Assembly: GCF_029893965.1 (NCBI RefSeq)
Contig: NZ_JARXXP010000001.1
Span: 1-64,000, forward strand
DNA length: 64,000 nt
DNA from: Paenibacillus sp. PastM-3
GTDB lineage: Bacteria > Bacillota > Bacilli > Paenibacillales > Paenibacillaceae
Direction of reading: 5' to 3'
A model generated the notes under the pieces. The model was not told the DNA's origin and searched no databases. It was given only the letters and a program-made list of their open reading frames with translations. Shown here one piece after another: positions 25,800 through 34,214 of this stretch. The stretch's first letter is position 1. The number at the start of each line of letters is the position of its first letter. Made by a program: the position numbers and the translations under genes.

Positions 25800-26516
25800 T
25801 TACATCGCCTTTGTCTTTCGGCAGCTTGGATAATTACTGCAACCCCAGAAAGCGGTGCCCTCTTTACTCTTGCGATGGACCATTGGTGCTCCACATGCGC
25901 AGGTTACGACTTTAATTGGGGTACCACTAGCTTTTTTAGGCTTTACTTTGCCTTTAGCAGGCTGCCATTTCCCCCAAGCCCGGAGCTTATTTTCGATCAG
26001 CGCCCCATGCCAATAATCAACCTTAAATTGCTCCGCCTCTCGTTTAGCTTCTGCTGTAAGATCGGAGGTAGTTATAAGCAGCGATAAGATGCAATCATGA
26101 TTTCTTTTAGCACCTACCAATTCGCGAACCGTCATAACTTTTACTTTGTTATGCTCAGCGTAACACTTGGCTTGTACCGCCGTTTTCTCACCACGCTTAT
26201 CAACAATAACTAAGTCTACGCCCCCATCCTTGCCGCCTACTCCCACTTCCTTTACGGTATAGCCTTGATCCCGGAAATATAAAGACAGCAGTCTTTCAAA
26301 CTCAGCGCCGTTAATTTGATCTAAAGGTGCCTTTAAGAGCAATTCATCCGGTCTGCATGTTGTAGAAGATCGGTTAAACGCCGTAGTAGTGCTTTTCTTA
26401 ACAGGGGTTTTCCGCTTGGCTGAACTACGACGTTTTGTCTTCTTACTACCTTGCAGCAGCCCAGACAAGATAGATAAGACGATGATGACTACTACAAATC
26501 CAATTGTTGATGCCAT
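25800..26516 (-). CDS. Membrane-anchored Mrr-type restriction endonuclease with zinc finger
   Basis: A 238-residue protein. Residues 5-22 are one hydrophobic helix (GFVVVIIVLSILSGLL), then a Lys/Arg-rich linker. The Mrr-like nuclease domain runs from about 75 to 180: GAEFERLLSLYFRDQGY, the catalytic GVDLVIVDKRGEKTAVQAKCY (Asp..Gln-x-Lys), and a C-terminal helix. The last 35 residues hold a topoisomerase-type C4 zinc ribbon (CACGAP..CSNYPSC). I start it at 26516 after GAGGAG; the longer frame to 26594 has no site. Mrr-family proteins cut modified or foreign DNA. The membrane anchor would place it where DNA enters, which is inference. Confidence 0.85.
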   Translation of the reverse strand: MASTIGFVVVIIVLSILSGLLQGSKKTKRRSSAKRKTPVKKSTTTAFNRSSTTCRPDELLLKAPLDQINGAEFERLLSLYFRDQGYTVKEVGVGGKDGGVDLVIVDKRGEKTAVQAKCYAEHNKVKVMTVRELVGAKRNHDCILSLLITTSDLTAEAKREAEQFKVDYWHGALIENKLRAWGKWQPAKGKVKPKKASGTPIKVVTCACGAPMVHRKSKEGTAFWGCSNYPSCRKTKAM

Positions 26517-26645
26517 AAAAAACTCCTCTGATTCATTAGTATAATTGCTGCTCCCAGTTCCTGTTTTCCTGAAATACCAAGTTTGTTTATACACCCTTCT
26601 TTTATCGGCATACTCCTATCAAAATAGTAAGCAGACAACGCAAAA

Positions 26646-26679
26646 AGAGGCGGCTCTCCCTGGCCTAGGTTACGCCTCT
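26646..26679 (-). terminator. Terminator after 26782-27420
   Basis: AGAGGCG and CGCCTCT pair around a 20-base loop; the minus-strand side continues into TTTTTGCG. It lies about 100 bases past the stop of the helical-repeat gene. Confidence 0.65.
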
Positions 26680-26781
26680 GAAGGTTCGCTCATGATCATG
26701 CCTTGAACTTGTTATATGTTTCTTAAATAAGAATATTATGGTGACTTTAAATAGTCAAACTAAATAAGACTCACTACTACT

Positions 26782-27420
26782 TTAGGTTTTCTGTACCTTA
26801 TATAAATCCAGTAGATTACAGAACATCCTGTACTTCGACTCCCCAGTTTTATCCCCATCTGACTTGATCTCATGTATACCATCATTTAAGCAACTCAACT
26901 GCTCATCTACGTTCACCCCATAGCAAAGTGCAGTCTGCATAATTACAATCAGCCCATCGAGTAGTCCCTTAGGATAGGTTTGAAGAAAGCGAGCATAGTT
27001 AGCAAGGAGTTCTATTTTTCCAGATAAAATCTCAACGGCATATAAATTCACCTTGGCCAAATGTCGAAATTCACGAGCAATCTCTTTCCCGTCCGTCCCT
27101 AAATCCTCCAACCACCCAAGTTCTGCGTATCTGTAAATGCTATCTCTGGCCTGCTCGTAATCCCCCAGATGTTGACATGCTACTCCTCGCATCTGTTGGC
27201 TGAACCCGAAATAATAAACAAGTGGATGCTGCATCTTAACTAGAGGGATTGTCATCCCCATCGCCTTATAATACAACCGCTCTTCATAGATACGCTGGGC
27301 AAAGCTATGCAAAATATCTGCAGTATATAGCAGCTTGCCCCACTGTTCGAAATCATGTGCAGTTTCAAGCATTTCGACAAGAAAATCAGGGTTAAAGGCT
27401 TTAAGGATGGAGAGATGCAA
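26782..27420 (-). CDS. Helical-repeat (TPR-like) protein, divergent from XRE gene
   Basis: A 212-residue all-helical protein starting at TTG with AAAAAGGAGG upstream. Segments such as VYYFGFSQQMRGVACQHLGDY followed by EQARDSIYRYAELGW look like TPR pairs, and LAKVNLYAVEILSGKIELL fits the next repeat. It resembles the C-terminal sensing half of Bacillota XRE-TPR regulators (PlcR/Rap style) but has no helix-turn-helix of its own. An XRE regulator is transcribed divergently from the same 167-base spacer, which contains a perfect palindrome. The two probably form a regulator/partner pair. The ligand, possibly a peptide, is unknown. Confidence 0.65.
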   Translation of the reverse strand: MHLSILKAFNPDFLVEMLETAHDFEQWGKLLYTADILHSFAQRIYEERLYYKAMGMTIPLVKMQHPLVYYFGFSQQMRGVACQHLGDYEQARDSIYRYAELGWLEDLGTDGKEIAREFRHLAKVNLYAVEILSGKIELLANYARFLQTYPKGLLDGLIVIMQTALCYGVNVDEQLSCLNDGIHEIKSDGDKTGESKYRMFCNLLDLYKVQKT

Positions 27421-27492
27421 GTGTGAATCCTCCTTTTTTATCCATTTATACCTTCATTGTATATTTTGTATTCTGGAGGGTCAATATAAAAA

Positions 27493-27506
27493 GTACTTAT
27501 AAGTAC
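27493..27506. promoter_or_regulatory. Perfect 14-bp palindrome, candidate XRE operator
   Basis: GTACTTATAAGTAC is a perfect palindrome in the shared promoter region of the divergent TPR-like and XRE genes, about 80 bases from each start. Its size and placement fit a dimeric XRE repressor controlling both promoters. Confidence 0.55.
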
Positions 27507-27587
27507 AATTAAAAACATATTTCGATTGCCTTTAATGGTCTGTAACGGTTAGCTTCCCTCTTCTAACCTTAATGTAGAGGTGATCCC

Positions 27588-27935
27588 ATGAATTTACCAG
27601 AAAACGTCGGTAATCGTATTCGTGAGCTTAGAAAAGCAAAAGGATGGACACAAGAACAACTTGCAGAAGCAGCTTCACTTCACTACAGCTACATAGGCGG
27701 TGTCGAACGAGGAGATCGAAACATCTCATTAGAAACACTGGAAAAGATTATTGCGGCGTTTAATGTTCCCGCTATAGAGTTATTTCGCTTCGAGGATGAG
27801 ACACAGCGCCGCAAGGCGCTGGATGAACATATGGCTTTGCTAAGCAGTAAAAGTGCAGAAGAAATAACAGCGCTCACTCGGGTAACTCGGGAAGTGATTG
27901 CTGCTATGGGGTTAGGTATTGCTCCATCTGATTAA
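27588..27935 (+). CDS. XRE-family transcriptional regulator
   Basis: A 115-residue regulator. Residues 6-62 are a clear lambda-Cro/C1 helix-turn-helix (GNRIRELRKAKGWTQEQLAE, then YSYIGGVERGDRNISLETL). The 45-residue C-terminal helical tail (KALDEHMALLSSKSAEEITA) probably mediates dimerisation. The start has AGAGGTGAT upstream. Small XRE regulators like this often control neighbouring defence genes; the candidate operator lies in the upstream spacer. It is the only plus-strand regulator in the island. Confidence 0.9.
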   Translation: MNLPENVGNRIRELRKAKGWTQEQLAEAASLHYSYIGGVERGDRNISLETLEKIIAAFNVPAIELFRFEDETQRRKALDEHMALLSSKSAEEITALTRVTREVIAAMGLGIAPSD

Positions 27936-27961
27936 CTAGCCCAGCAATAATATTATAGAGG

Positions 27962-28137
27962 TTAGCAGATAAAATCTCGTTCAAATACTGATATAGGAGT
28001 CCCCCCTTTCTCAGCATCCGTCTCGATCATAAGCCGACTGAGCGGTATCATTCGAACAAACTCTCTCAGATGTTTGCCTCTTCGTTCATCACAAATCCAT
28101 CCGGTGATCCCGATATACAGCCCCGATACATTAGATT
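27962..28137 (-). pseudogene. tatD: tatD fragment (truncated)
   Basis: On the minus strand an open frame without start codon reads [20 protein letters not shown], then [16 protein letters not shown]. This is the highly conserved late region of TatD-family metal-dependent DNases, ending at the catalytic Asp of ETDA. After that Asp the sequence departs ([16 protein letters not shown]) and stops, missing the usual PYLLPRD. Only about 55 of the usual 255 residues remain, so this is a gene scrap, likely left by an insertion or deletion that built the island. Confidence 0.75.
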
Positions 28138-28158
28138 AACGCCGATAACAAATATCCA

Positions 28159-28200
28159 GAGGACGGGAATGTTTGTTTAAACTCAAACGTTCCTGTCCTC
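28159..28200 (-). terminator. Long hairpin after DUF2357 gene
   Basis: GAGGACGGGAATGTTTG pairs with CAAACGTTCCTGTCCTC over 17 positions with G-T pairs and an eight-base loop. It starts 15 bases beyond the stop of the nuclease gene on the minus strand. No T run follows, but the stem is very stable. Confidence 0.7.
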
Positions 28201-28214
28201 CGACCGCTGAATGA

Positions 28215-30629
28215 TTATATATTCCTTACCTCCACAACCCGCCCCAAATCCACATACTCCTCATGATCCAGCTTCACCTGCACTCTGCCCTTGCGGCGCT
28301 TCTCCCGCCATTCCCGCAGTGCTTCCTCTGTTTCCAGACGGAGCTCGGCAAGCTCCAGGGCCCGGTCCAAGATGTACTTACTGGTGTAGAGCACGGTATA
28401 AATCCCTTGCCCGCCAAGCGCAATAGGAGCAGCAAGCCGCTTCCACTCCTCAACCGTAAAACGTACATACAACTCTTCCTCCGTACCCGGCCGACAAGGG
28501 ACTTCCGTAATCTCCTTACGCCGCAGCACCTTCCAATCCGCTACCTTTCCTACCCAGTGGATGCCTGTTTTTGCAGGATCAACGAACTTTTTACGGGATT
28601 GGCACATGGCCACGTATTCGATTTGGGTAAGGCTCTTCTGACTGGCAAGATTCCTTAACGGCATATGGTAAAAAGCTTTCCGAACCGCCACCCCCACCTG
28701 CTCCGGCCCCCGGACAGAGCCAACCAGCACATTTTTGCCCGCAAGCTGATCCGCATAATATTCTCTCGTGCCGCGTGGACGTGTGGACCGCTCGTAGGCT
28801 TTTTCCGGACTGTCCCGGATAATCTCATCCAGGAATTGCTCCACCAGGCTTGTGGCATTTGGCAGAAACGGCAGCGCGCCAATGTTCAGCAGCTCGATGC
28901 TTTTATAGAAACGGTGGTCCTTGAACCGCTCCTCGTCAGGATAGGGAAACAACACATACGCTCCGAACATGCTCCGCTCGTATTCCCCAGAGCCTTTCTC
29001 CTGATACACAATCGCATCCCGATAACGGTGCATCGTATTAATATCGTCTTCTTCCGGCCCAGGCTGCCCATACTTCCCTTGGTAAGGAGTACCTTCATAC
29101 GCAGGATTCAAGCGATATTTAGCGTCAAAAACATACTTATACTCCTTGATCTGTCCAGCATCCTTCTTCTTCAGGGTTAGCACATTATCCGGGCGCTGAC
29201 TTAGCGTTGGCGTCTTGTCCGTCCCAGGAATCGCATTGTAGTACAGGATGAATTGCTCCCCGTTCACCGGGTTCTCATAGACCATCTTTGCGCTCTGCGA
29301 GCGGTCCAGCGTCACAAAAATCCCGTTCCGGTTCACCTTAATAATATCCTGCTTCACCAGCTTATACTTCTGCCCCAGCAGCTGATTGAGCTTGAGGAAA
29401 CACCAGTATTCATAGAGCTGAGCGACATCCTTCATGGATAGGCGGAACAGGTCGCTTTGGATAGACAGGCCTTTGAGCAGCATGAGATAACAGCGATAGA
29501 CCTCACGGTACCCGGGCGCCATCTGCAGCACCAGCGTAACCGACATCTGCTTCAGCACCCCAGCCTCACGCAAAAAATCCATCTTAAGCACCCGCTCAAT
29601 TTGCGTAAGCATCGTATCCAGCCTTTTGATCAGCTGAGGATCTGCGGTCCGGCTTTTCGTCTTCCAGCGGGTTTTGAGGGCCTTCAGCTTGCCATGAATA
29701 CGTTCCAGCATCCAGCGGATGAACCGGTTCTCGTTCGTATCATAGGCGAGGCGCTTCCGCGTCTCCATTAGATGTGTGGCTGCGTAGCTCCGATTGCCGA
29801 TGGTAATGAATCCATGATTCATGTCTTCTCTTAACCGTTCCGGGTGCTTCGCGAGCTCACGGATGTTCTCTCTTCCGGCCCTTTTAACCCGATTGGCATC
29901 CACCAGCCGGCGGTCCTGGAGCAGCGCATAATTAGGATTTTTGTTGATTCGCTCAACGGCATCCAGAAGCTGTCTAAAGATATATTGCAGGATCGAAAAA
30001 AACTCCGTTAGGCTCTGATGCTGCGTCTCCCGCAGGCCTGTTAGCTGGTAGGTCCGGCGCAGGAAGTCGAATGCCAGATTATAAATCTGTGCATTCACCT
30101 CATTCAGAATGTTCTGGTAATCCAGCTTGTAATCCATCTTCGACGGAAAAATCTCCATCTCCACCCGCAGCAGCATCTGCCCCTCACTCCGGATCTCCCA
30201 CTCCGTCAGACCAACCTCATTGCCAAAGTTCAGCACACCCGCGAGAAGCGATCCGCCCAGAGGCTTAACTGCCTGCCGCAGCAGCACATTATCATGGTAA
30301 AAAGAAAGCTTAACCCCCGTCTTGCTCTCAATCACCAGCTCATACGACTGAGTCTCATAAAAGCATGGAAAGACCGCCTTCCCCGGCTGCCAAGCCACCA
30401 GCCCGTAAGTCTCCGGCGAAAAAACCTTGATCTGCACATCCCCAAGCCGCTCCGAGCACACAAGCCCAAGCTGCGCATTCACCCACTCCTGACCGGCAGA
30501 ACGATGAAGCTGCAAGGCCTCCACCGTAGGATGAAAGGGCCTTCCTGACACATAAAGCGTAAAAGGCTCCGTCTCAATACGGAGCAATTCCACCGCCTGA
30601 TTAAGAGAGCCAGAATGAGGTGAATCCAT
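28215..30629 (-). CDS. DUF2357 PD-(D/E)XK nuclease, McrC-like partner
   Basis: An 804-residue protein of the DUF2357/DUF524 'restriction endonuclease-like' type. The N-terminal 200 residues are beta-rich, then come long helices (about 230-400). The nuclease core has RPDNVL (D481) and FDAKYRL (D502, K504), the PD..DxK signature. The C-terminal 170 residues resemble an EVE/PUA-like fold (IHWVGKVADWKVLRRKEIT and YVRFTVEEWKRL), a class that reads modified bases; this is tentative. The start overlaps the McrB-like gene by 29 bases, so translation is coupled. The two are the effector and motor of a McrBC-type (type IV-like) restriction system, with unknown target. Confidence 0.8.
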   Translation of the reverse strand: MDSPHSGSLNQAVELLRIETEPFTLYVSGRPFHPTVEALQLHRSAGQEWVNAQLGLVCSERLGDVQIKVFSPETYGLVAWQPGKAVFPCFYETQSYELVIESKTGVKLSFYHDNVLLRQAVKPLGGSLLAGVLNFGNEVGLTEWEIRSEGQMLLRVEMEIFPSKMDYKLDYQNILNEVNAQIYNLAFDFLRRTYQLTGLRETQHQSLTEFFSILQYIFRQLLDAVERINKNPNYALLQDRRLVDANRVKRAGRENIRELAKHPERLREDMNHGFITIGNRSYAATHLMETRKRLAYDTNENRFIRWMLERIHGKLKALKTRWKTKSRTADPQLIKRLDTMLTQIERVLKMDFLREAGVLKQMSVTLVLQMAPGYREVYRCYLMLLKGLSIQSDLFRLSMKDVAQLYEYWCFLKLNQLLGQKYKLVKQDIIKVNRNGIFVTLDRSQSAKMVYENPVNGEQFILYYNAIPGTDKTPTLSQRPDNVLTLKKKDAGQIKEYKYVFDAKYRLNPAYEGTPYQGKYGQPGPEEDDINTMHRYRDAIVYQEKGSGEYERSMFGAYVLFPYPDEERFKDHRFYKSIELLNIGALPFLPNATSLVEQFLDEIIRDSPEKAYERSTRPRGTREYYADQLAGKNVLVGSVRGPEQVGVAVRKAFYHMPLRNLASQKSLTQIEYVAMCQSRKKFVDPAKTGIHWVGKVADWKVLRRKEITEVPCRPGTEEELYVRFTVEEWKRLAAPIALGGQGIYTVLYTSKYILDRALELAELRLETEEALREWREKRRKGRVQVKLDHEEYVDLGRVVEVRNI

Positions 30630-32787
30630 CTTCCTCCAGCCTCCTCAGCATAAAAGCTAATTTACGCGCACTTTGCGGATGCTTGATCCCAGGCGGATTC
30701 TGCCCGGCAGCCCATCTCGTATAGAGCGGAGAAGCATCCTCCGTTAGGTCCTGCACATTTACCGTTATGCCAGCACCGCTACCTATCGCGACCTTCATCA
30801 GGTTGAGCAGAACCCGGCGCACAGAGGAATGACTACCTTGAATGCGCGGCAGAATCTTTTGCAACAGCTGCCAGTCGAACGCTTCTTCTTCATCCATCAG
30901 GCCATAACGGTCGTTATAAATCATATAAAAGCATATCGCATCCCGTACCCGGAAGCCCACATGAGCATGAATGTCCTCAAGCAGCGTATTAATCTTAACC
31001 AGTCTCTCCGTTGTCCGGACAACGAGTTCCTTGTGAGTATCATAGGCGTCTACCAGCTGCAGATAATCCGAGCGGACAAACAGATGATTCAGCTCCGTAA
31101 GCTCAGCGGGATCACCCGCCTCCTGCCCAGTCTCAAGCGGATACTGCTGCAGATTGATGTAATTGAACTCCAGGGTGTTGGCGCGGTCGAGCACTTTTTT
31201 ACTAAAAGGATGCGTCGTCTCGTCCATATTCACCGTCCCGATCAGGAACACATTCTCCGGGATACCAAGGCCACCATAGGTTTCTTGATCCTCAGGCGTA
31301 TCCAGCAAGGTAGGAGAGATAAGGTCCTGCGTCTGAATGGCCCCTTCCCGCCACTCCTGCGTCTCCAGCACACTAAGCATATCACTGAAGTAATGCTCCA
31401 CCCGGGCCAAATTCATCTCATCCAGGCAGATAAAATAAGGCTTATGCCGATTCTCCGGTTGCCGCGCATCCACTAACACCTTCGTAATCGGACCCGGCTG
31501 GAACCTGCCCGACAGATCCTTATACCCCAGCAGATCCGCAGGATCACTCCAATCCGGCCGCACCGGAATCAAGCTAAACTGCCCATTATCCCGCGTCGCC
31601 CCCAGCGCCTCCGCAAACAGCTTCACCAGCCGCGTCTTCCCTGTTCCTGAGATACCCGCTAGAATAACAAAAGGCTTGGCTTTTAACGAGAGGTAGAAAT
31701 TTTCGATAAGGTGTTCAGGGAAAAAGAAGCCTTGGCGGCGGATGTGGGATTGGATTTGGTGGAGATACGTTGAAATTGTAGGATCGGATGGCGGCAAAAT
31801 AGGAATCACCTCACGCAAACTCTCCATACTGGAGGCAGTCTCATCTTGATCTAGAATAGTAAACTCCGGCCAAACCACTTCTGTCGTGAGTGCTTGAAGC
31901 ACGTTAAGTCCTTGTCTGGAAAAACGGAACAAATACCCTTGATTCACTCCACCTCCTGAATGGAGCGGGCCTTGGGTTATATTCAGTTGCATAATTTGCT
32001 GATTAAACTGTTGTAATGCAATGGGTGGAATAAGCTCCATATAACGAGTCCGAACCAGTCTACCGTCCTCTTGCCAGCTCGTATTAGCCATAGAACCTGG
32101 CTTGGGTGCTTCGACTGCTGCATCTGTTACCTGGCTAACATATCGAATAGCTTTATTGGAGTAATGGAGAATAATATCACCTTGTTTAACTTCTTTCATG
32201 GTCTCCCAGTGATATAGCTTTCGGCCTTGAGTATTCAGTAGGGGCGCCCACATAATCCCCTCATCTTTCTCTGCTTGAATAGTAGTTCCTTGATTCACCC
32301 ACCATACACTAGGTTTTGGCTGATATGTAATGAATTCTAAACGGTATTCGAATGGCACTCCTGTCGCATAGAAATCAATATATTCAGCTTGATCTTCAGG
32401 TACGACAACCTGAGGTTTCTTCACATCATCCGATTGTTGATTCGTTCTCTCATCCATTATGAAGGAATAGGAGTGCGAGAAGGTTTTAATTAGGAAGTCC
32501 TTCAGTATCTGATTTCCGTTATAGCGGAGTTTAAGGGATTCACGGCTTGCAGTTCTTTGGTCAATTTTCACTAAATTAGCATCAAAGTTTTGATCTTTAT
32601 AAATAAGCTTAGCCTTTATTCCCTCACCCAAATTAGGCTGCTTCCCTTGGTTAGCTCCTAAAAAATCCTGTTGAAATTCAACAGGAATATGTGAGCCCTC
32701 AATAAATACAGAATAGTCCACTTTTTTGCGACCAATTAAGTTAGGAATCTCTGTATCTTTCCACCAACTTCGTAGTTGCTTGATCAT
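30601..32787 (-). CDS. McrB-like AAA+ ATPase/GTPase with DNA-reader domains
   Basis: A 728-residue protein. Residues 1-115 (SVFIEGSHIPVEFQQDFLG to SLKLRYNGNQILKDFL) resemble the EcoRII-N/B3-type DNA-binding domain. Residues about 159-262 look like an EVE domain (SVWWVNQGTTIQAEKDEG, MKEVKQGDIILHYSNKAIRY), which binds modified cytosine in relatives. The C-terminal half is a McrB-type AAA+ motor: Walker A GISGTGKT (K384), Walker B YFICLDEMNLA, and sensor GTVNMDETT. The reader assignments are tentative; the motor is clear. The start follows AAGGGAG. It lies upstream of, and overlaps, the DUF2357 nuclease gene, and downstream of a broken NERD gene. Confidence 0.82.
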   Translation of the reverse strand: MIKQLRSWWKDTEIPNLIGRKKVDYSVFIEGSHIPVEFQQDFLGANQGKQPNLGEGIKAKLIYKDQNFDANLVKIDQRTASRESLKLRYNGNQILKDFLIKTFSHSYSFIMDERTNQQSDDVKKPQVVVPEDQAEYIDFYATGVPFEYRLEFITYQPKPSVWWVNQGTTIQAEKDEGIMWAPLLNTQGRKLYHWETMKEVKQGDIILHYSNKAIRYVSQVTDAAVEAPKPGSMANTSWQEDGRLVRTRYMELIPPIALQQFNQQIMQLNITQGPLHSGGGVNQGYLFRFSRQGLNVLQALTTEVVWPEFTILDQDETASSMESLREVIPILPPSDPTISTYLHQIQSHIRRQGFFFPEHLIENFYLSLKAKPFVILAGISGTGKTRLVKLFAEALGATRDNGQFSLIPVRPDWSDPADLLGYKDLSGRFQPGPITKVLVDARQPENRHKPYFICLDEMNLARVEHYFSDMLSVLETQEWREGAIQTQDLISPTLLDTPEDQETYGGLGIPENVFLIGTVNMDETTHPFSKKVLDRANTLEFNYINLQQYPLETGQEAGDPAELTELNHLFVRSDYLQLVDAYDTHKELVVRTTERLVKINTLLEDIHAHVGFRVRDAICFYMIYNDRYGLMDEEEAFDWQLLQKILPRIQGSHSSVRRVLLNLMKVAIGSGAGITVNVQDLTEDASPLYTRWAAGQNPPGIKHPQSARKLAFMLRRLEEDGFTSFWLS

Positions 32788-32866
32788 TTATGTTAACTCC
32801 CTTATTCCATTGATAGGTAAATTTCAGGTGCTTCTAGCTCTTCTCCTTTATTCTCTTTACATGAAG

Positions 32867-33498
32867 CTAACGAATTTCCGAATAGGTAATATTAGCTTGA
32901 ACTAACTGCTCATAAATCTTCTGGATCTGTGCTGCAGAAATAGGAGGTTCAGGAGTGGTCATTTTTAAGCTGAGCAGCTTCCTGGAGATAAACTCATTTA
33001 ACTCCACATTATAGACAACCAGTTCATCAGAATGGATTTCCCGAAGCTCCGGATCAATGCTGAATCGACATCTCGTCGCGAATGAGACCATAGAGATAAA
33101 TTTCACTGCAACAAAACCTTGTACCAGGCTTTCAATGGCTTTCTTTGTCCATAATTTTGCTTCACCGGATTATACATCTTATAGCGGTTGTTCAGCGACC
33201 ATTGCTGATCCGTCCGTCCACCTTTAATCTCCCCATTGTAGTTTTTCGTTTCGACGACAAATATGCAATATTGAGAAATAAGAATATGATCAATCTGGGC
33301 GTATCCTAATCGAGATTTGAGATTAAGTAGCAGCAGATCACTTAACGATTTACACTCCTTAGGAGGTTAATCGAGTTGGATATTGATTTTTTGTTCGCCT
33401 TGCTCGTCAACTCGTGTGGGAGGAGTCTGTACCTTCTGCACAGCCTGTGAGATCTTAGTGTCCGATCTTCTGAAGAGAGACATTAGAGCTTTAAACAT
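32867..33498 (-). pseudogene. NERD-domain protein, inactivated
   Basis: Starting at ATG 33498 the minus strand reads MFKALMSLFRRSDTK, then a Gln/Pro linker and EQKINIQLD followed by an in-frame TAA. It continues in frame through the NERD core (GYAQIDHILISQYCIFVVET, KNYNGEIKGG, YNPVKQNYGQRK). A one-base loss near 33140 shifts the frame. The next frame continues AIESLVQGFVAVKFISMVSF and ends at 32867. The joined protein of about 205 residues is a normal-length NERD (nuclease-related) protein. One stop plus one frameshift argue for a true pseudogene. It was probably the first gene of the McrB/DUF2357 operon, 80 bases upstream. Confidence 0.8.
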
Positions 33499-34214
33499 AT
33501 CAGAACCTCAGATTATTTGAATTTACAATATGTATGGTTATTCGACAATATGAAATGTATCCCTTCTAAGATATGTCCAAGAAAAAAGACTGTCGCGCGG
33601 ACAGCCCAAGCATTAGTATATGTATGTTTTCATGATGATGTCTTAATCCGAAATAACAGAAGGAGCATTAAAGACATTCGCAAGTTGCATACCATCCTTT
33701 TATCCTTTTAGATATAGACGTTCATAAATAACTGCCTACTTCAATTGACGCTTATCCTCCCAGTACTCAAACTCTGGTATAAAAACAATATCCACGGACT
33801 CTAATAACGCCTGAAAAGCCTTGCGCTCTTCTTCAAAAGCGTGCCTAGTCTCGGATATTCTATCTGTGTGGTTACCTCATTCAATCGAACCTAAATCGTT
33901 TGTATGAACCACGTTGGAAAGCTCATCACATCTCCCCCAAGACAGGTGTCAAATAACTGCTTCAGGCACCTAGTACTTGGTTTTAAAATCCCCTTGGTTT
34001 ATACTCGTAGGCGCCAGCAATGGACATAGAAATGCAGGTGTTCGATGCGGAAGAAGAAAAAGTAAAATACTATTACAGCTAGTGGGCGAACGCGGCCGTA
34101 AGAGGACGGCACAGTCGCGTAACTATTTTAAGTGCAATCGTCAATACTATTCGGTCCGTATTTCAATCGAATTCAATCGGCATCGTTTATTAAAATATAA
34201 GAATCATACCAAAA
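33499..34214. other. Gene-poor island DNA with short remnants
   Basis: There is no intact gene here. Besides the 33736-33876 scrap, a short plus-strand frame at 34021 (MDIEMQVFDAEEEKVKYYY) may be another fragment. The small plus-strand open frames at 33517-33711 and 33977-34255 lack ribosome sites and look random. The stretch ends at the left terminal repeat of the IS256 element. Confidence 0.5.
33736..33876 (-). pseudogene. C-terminal scrap of an unknown gene
   Basis: The minus strand carries 46 codons with clear protein character, RHAFEEERKAFQALLESVDI then VFIPEFEYWEDKRQLK, ending at TAG. An in-frame TGA closes the upstream side and there is no start codon. The family is not recognised. 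Its preservation suggests recent truncation. Confidence 0.45.
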
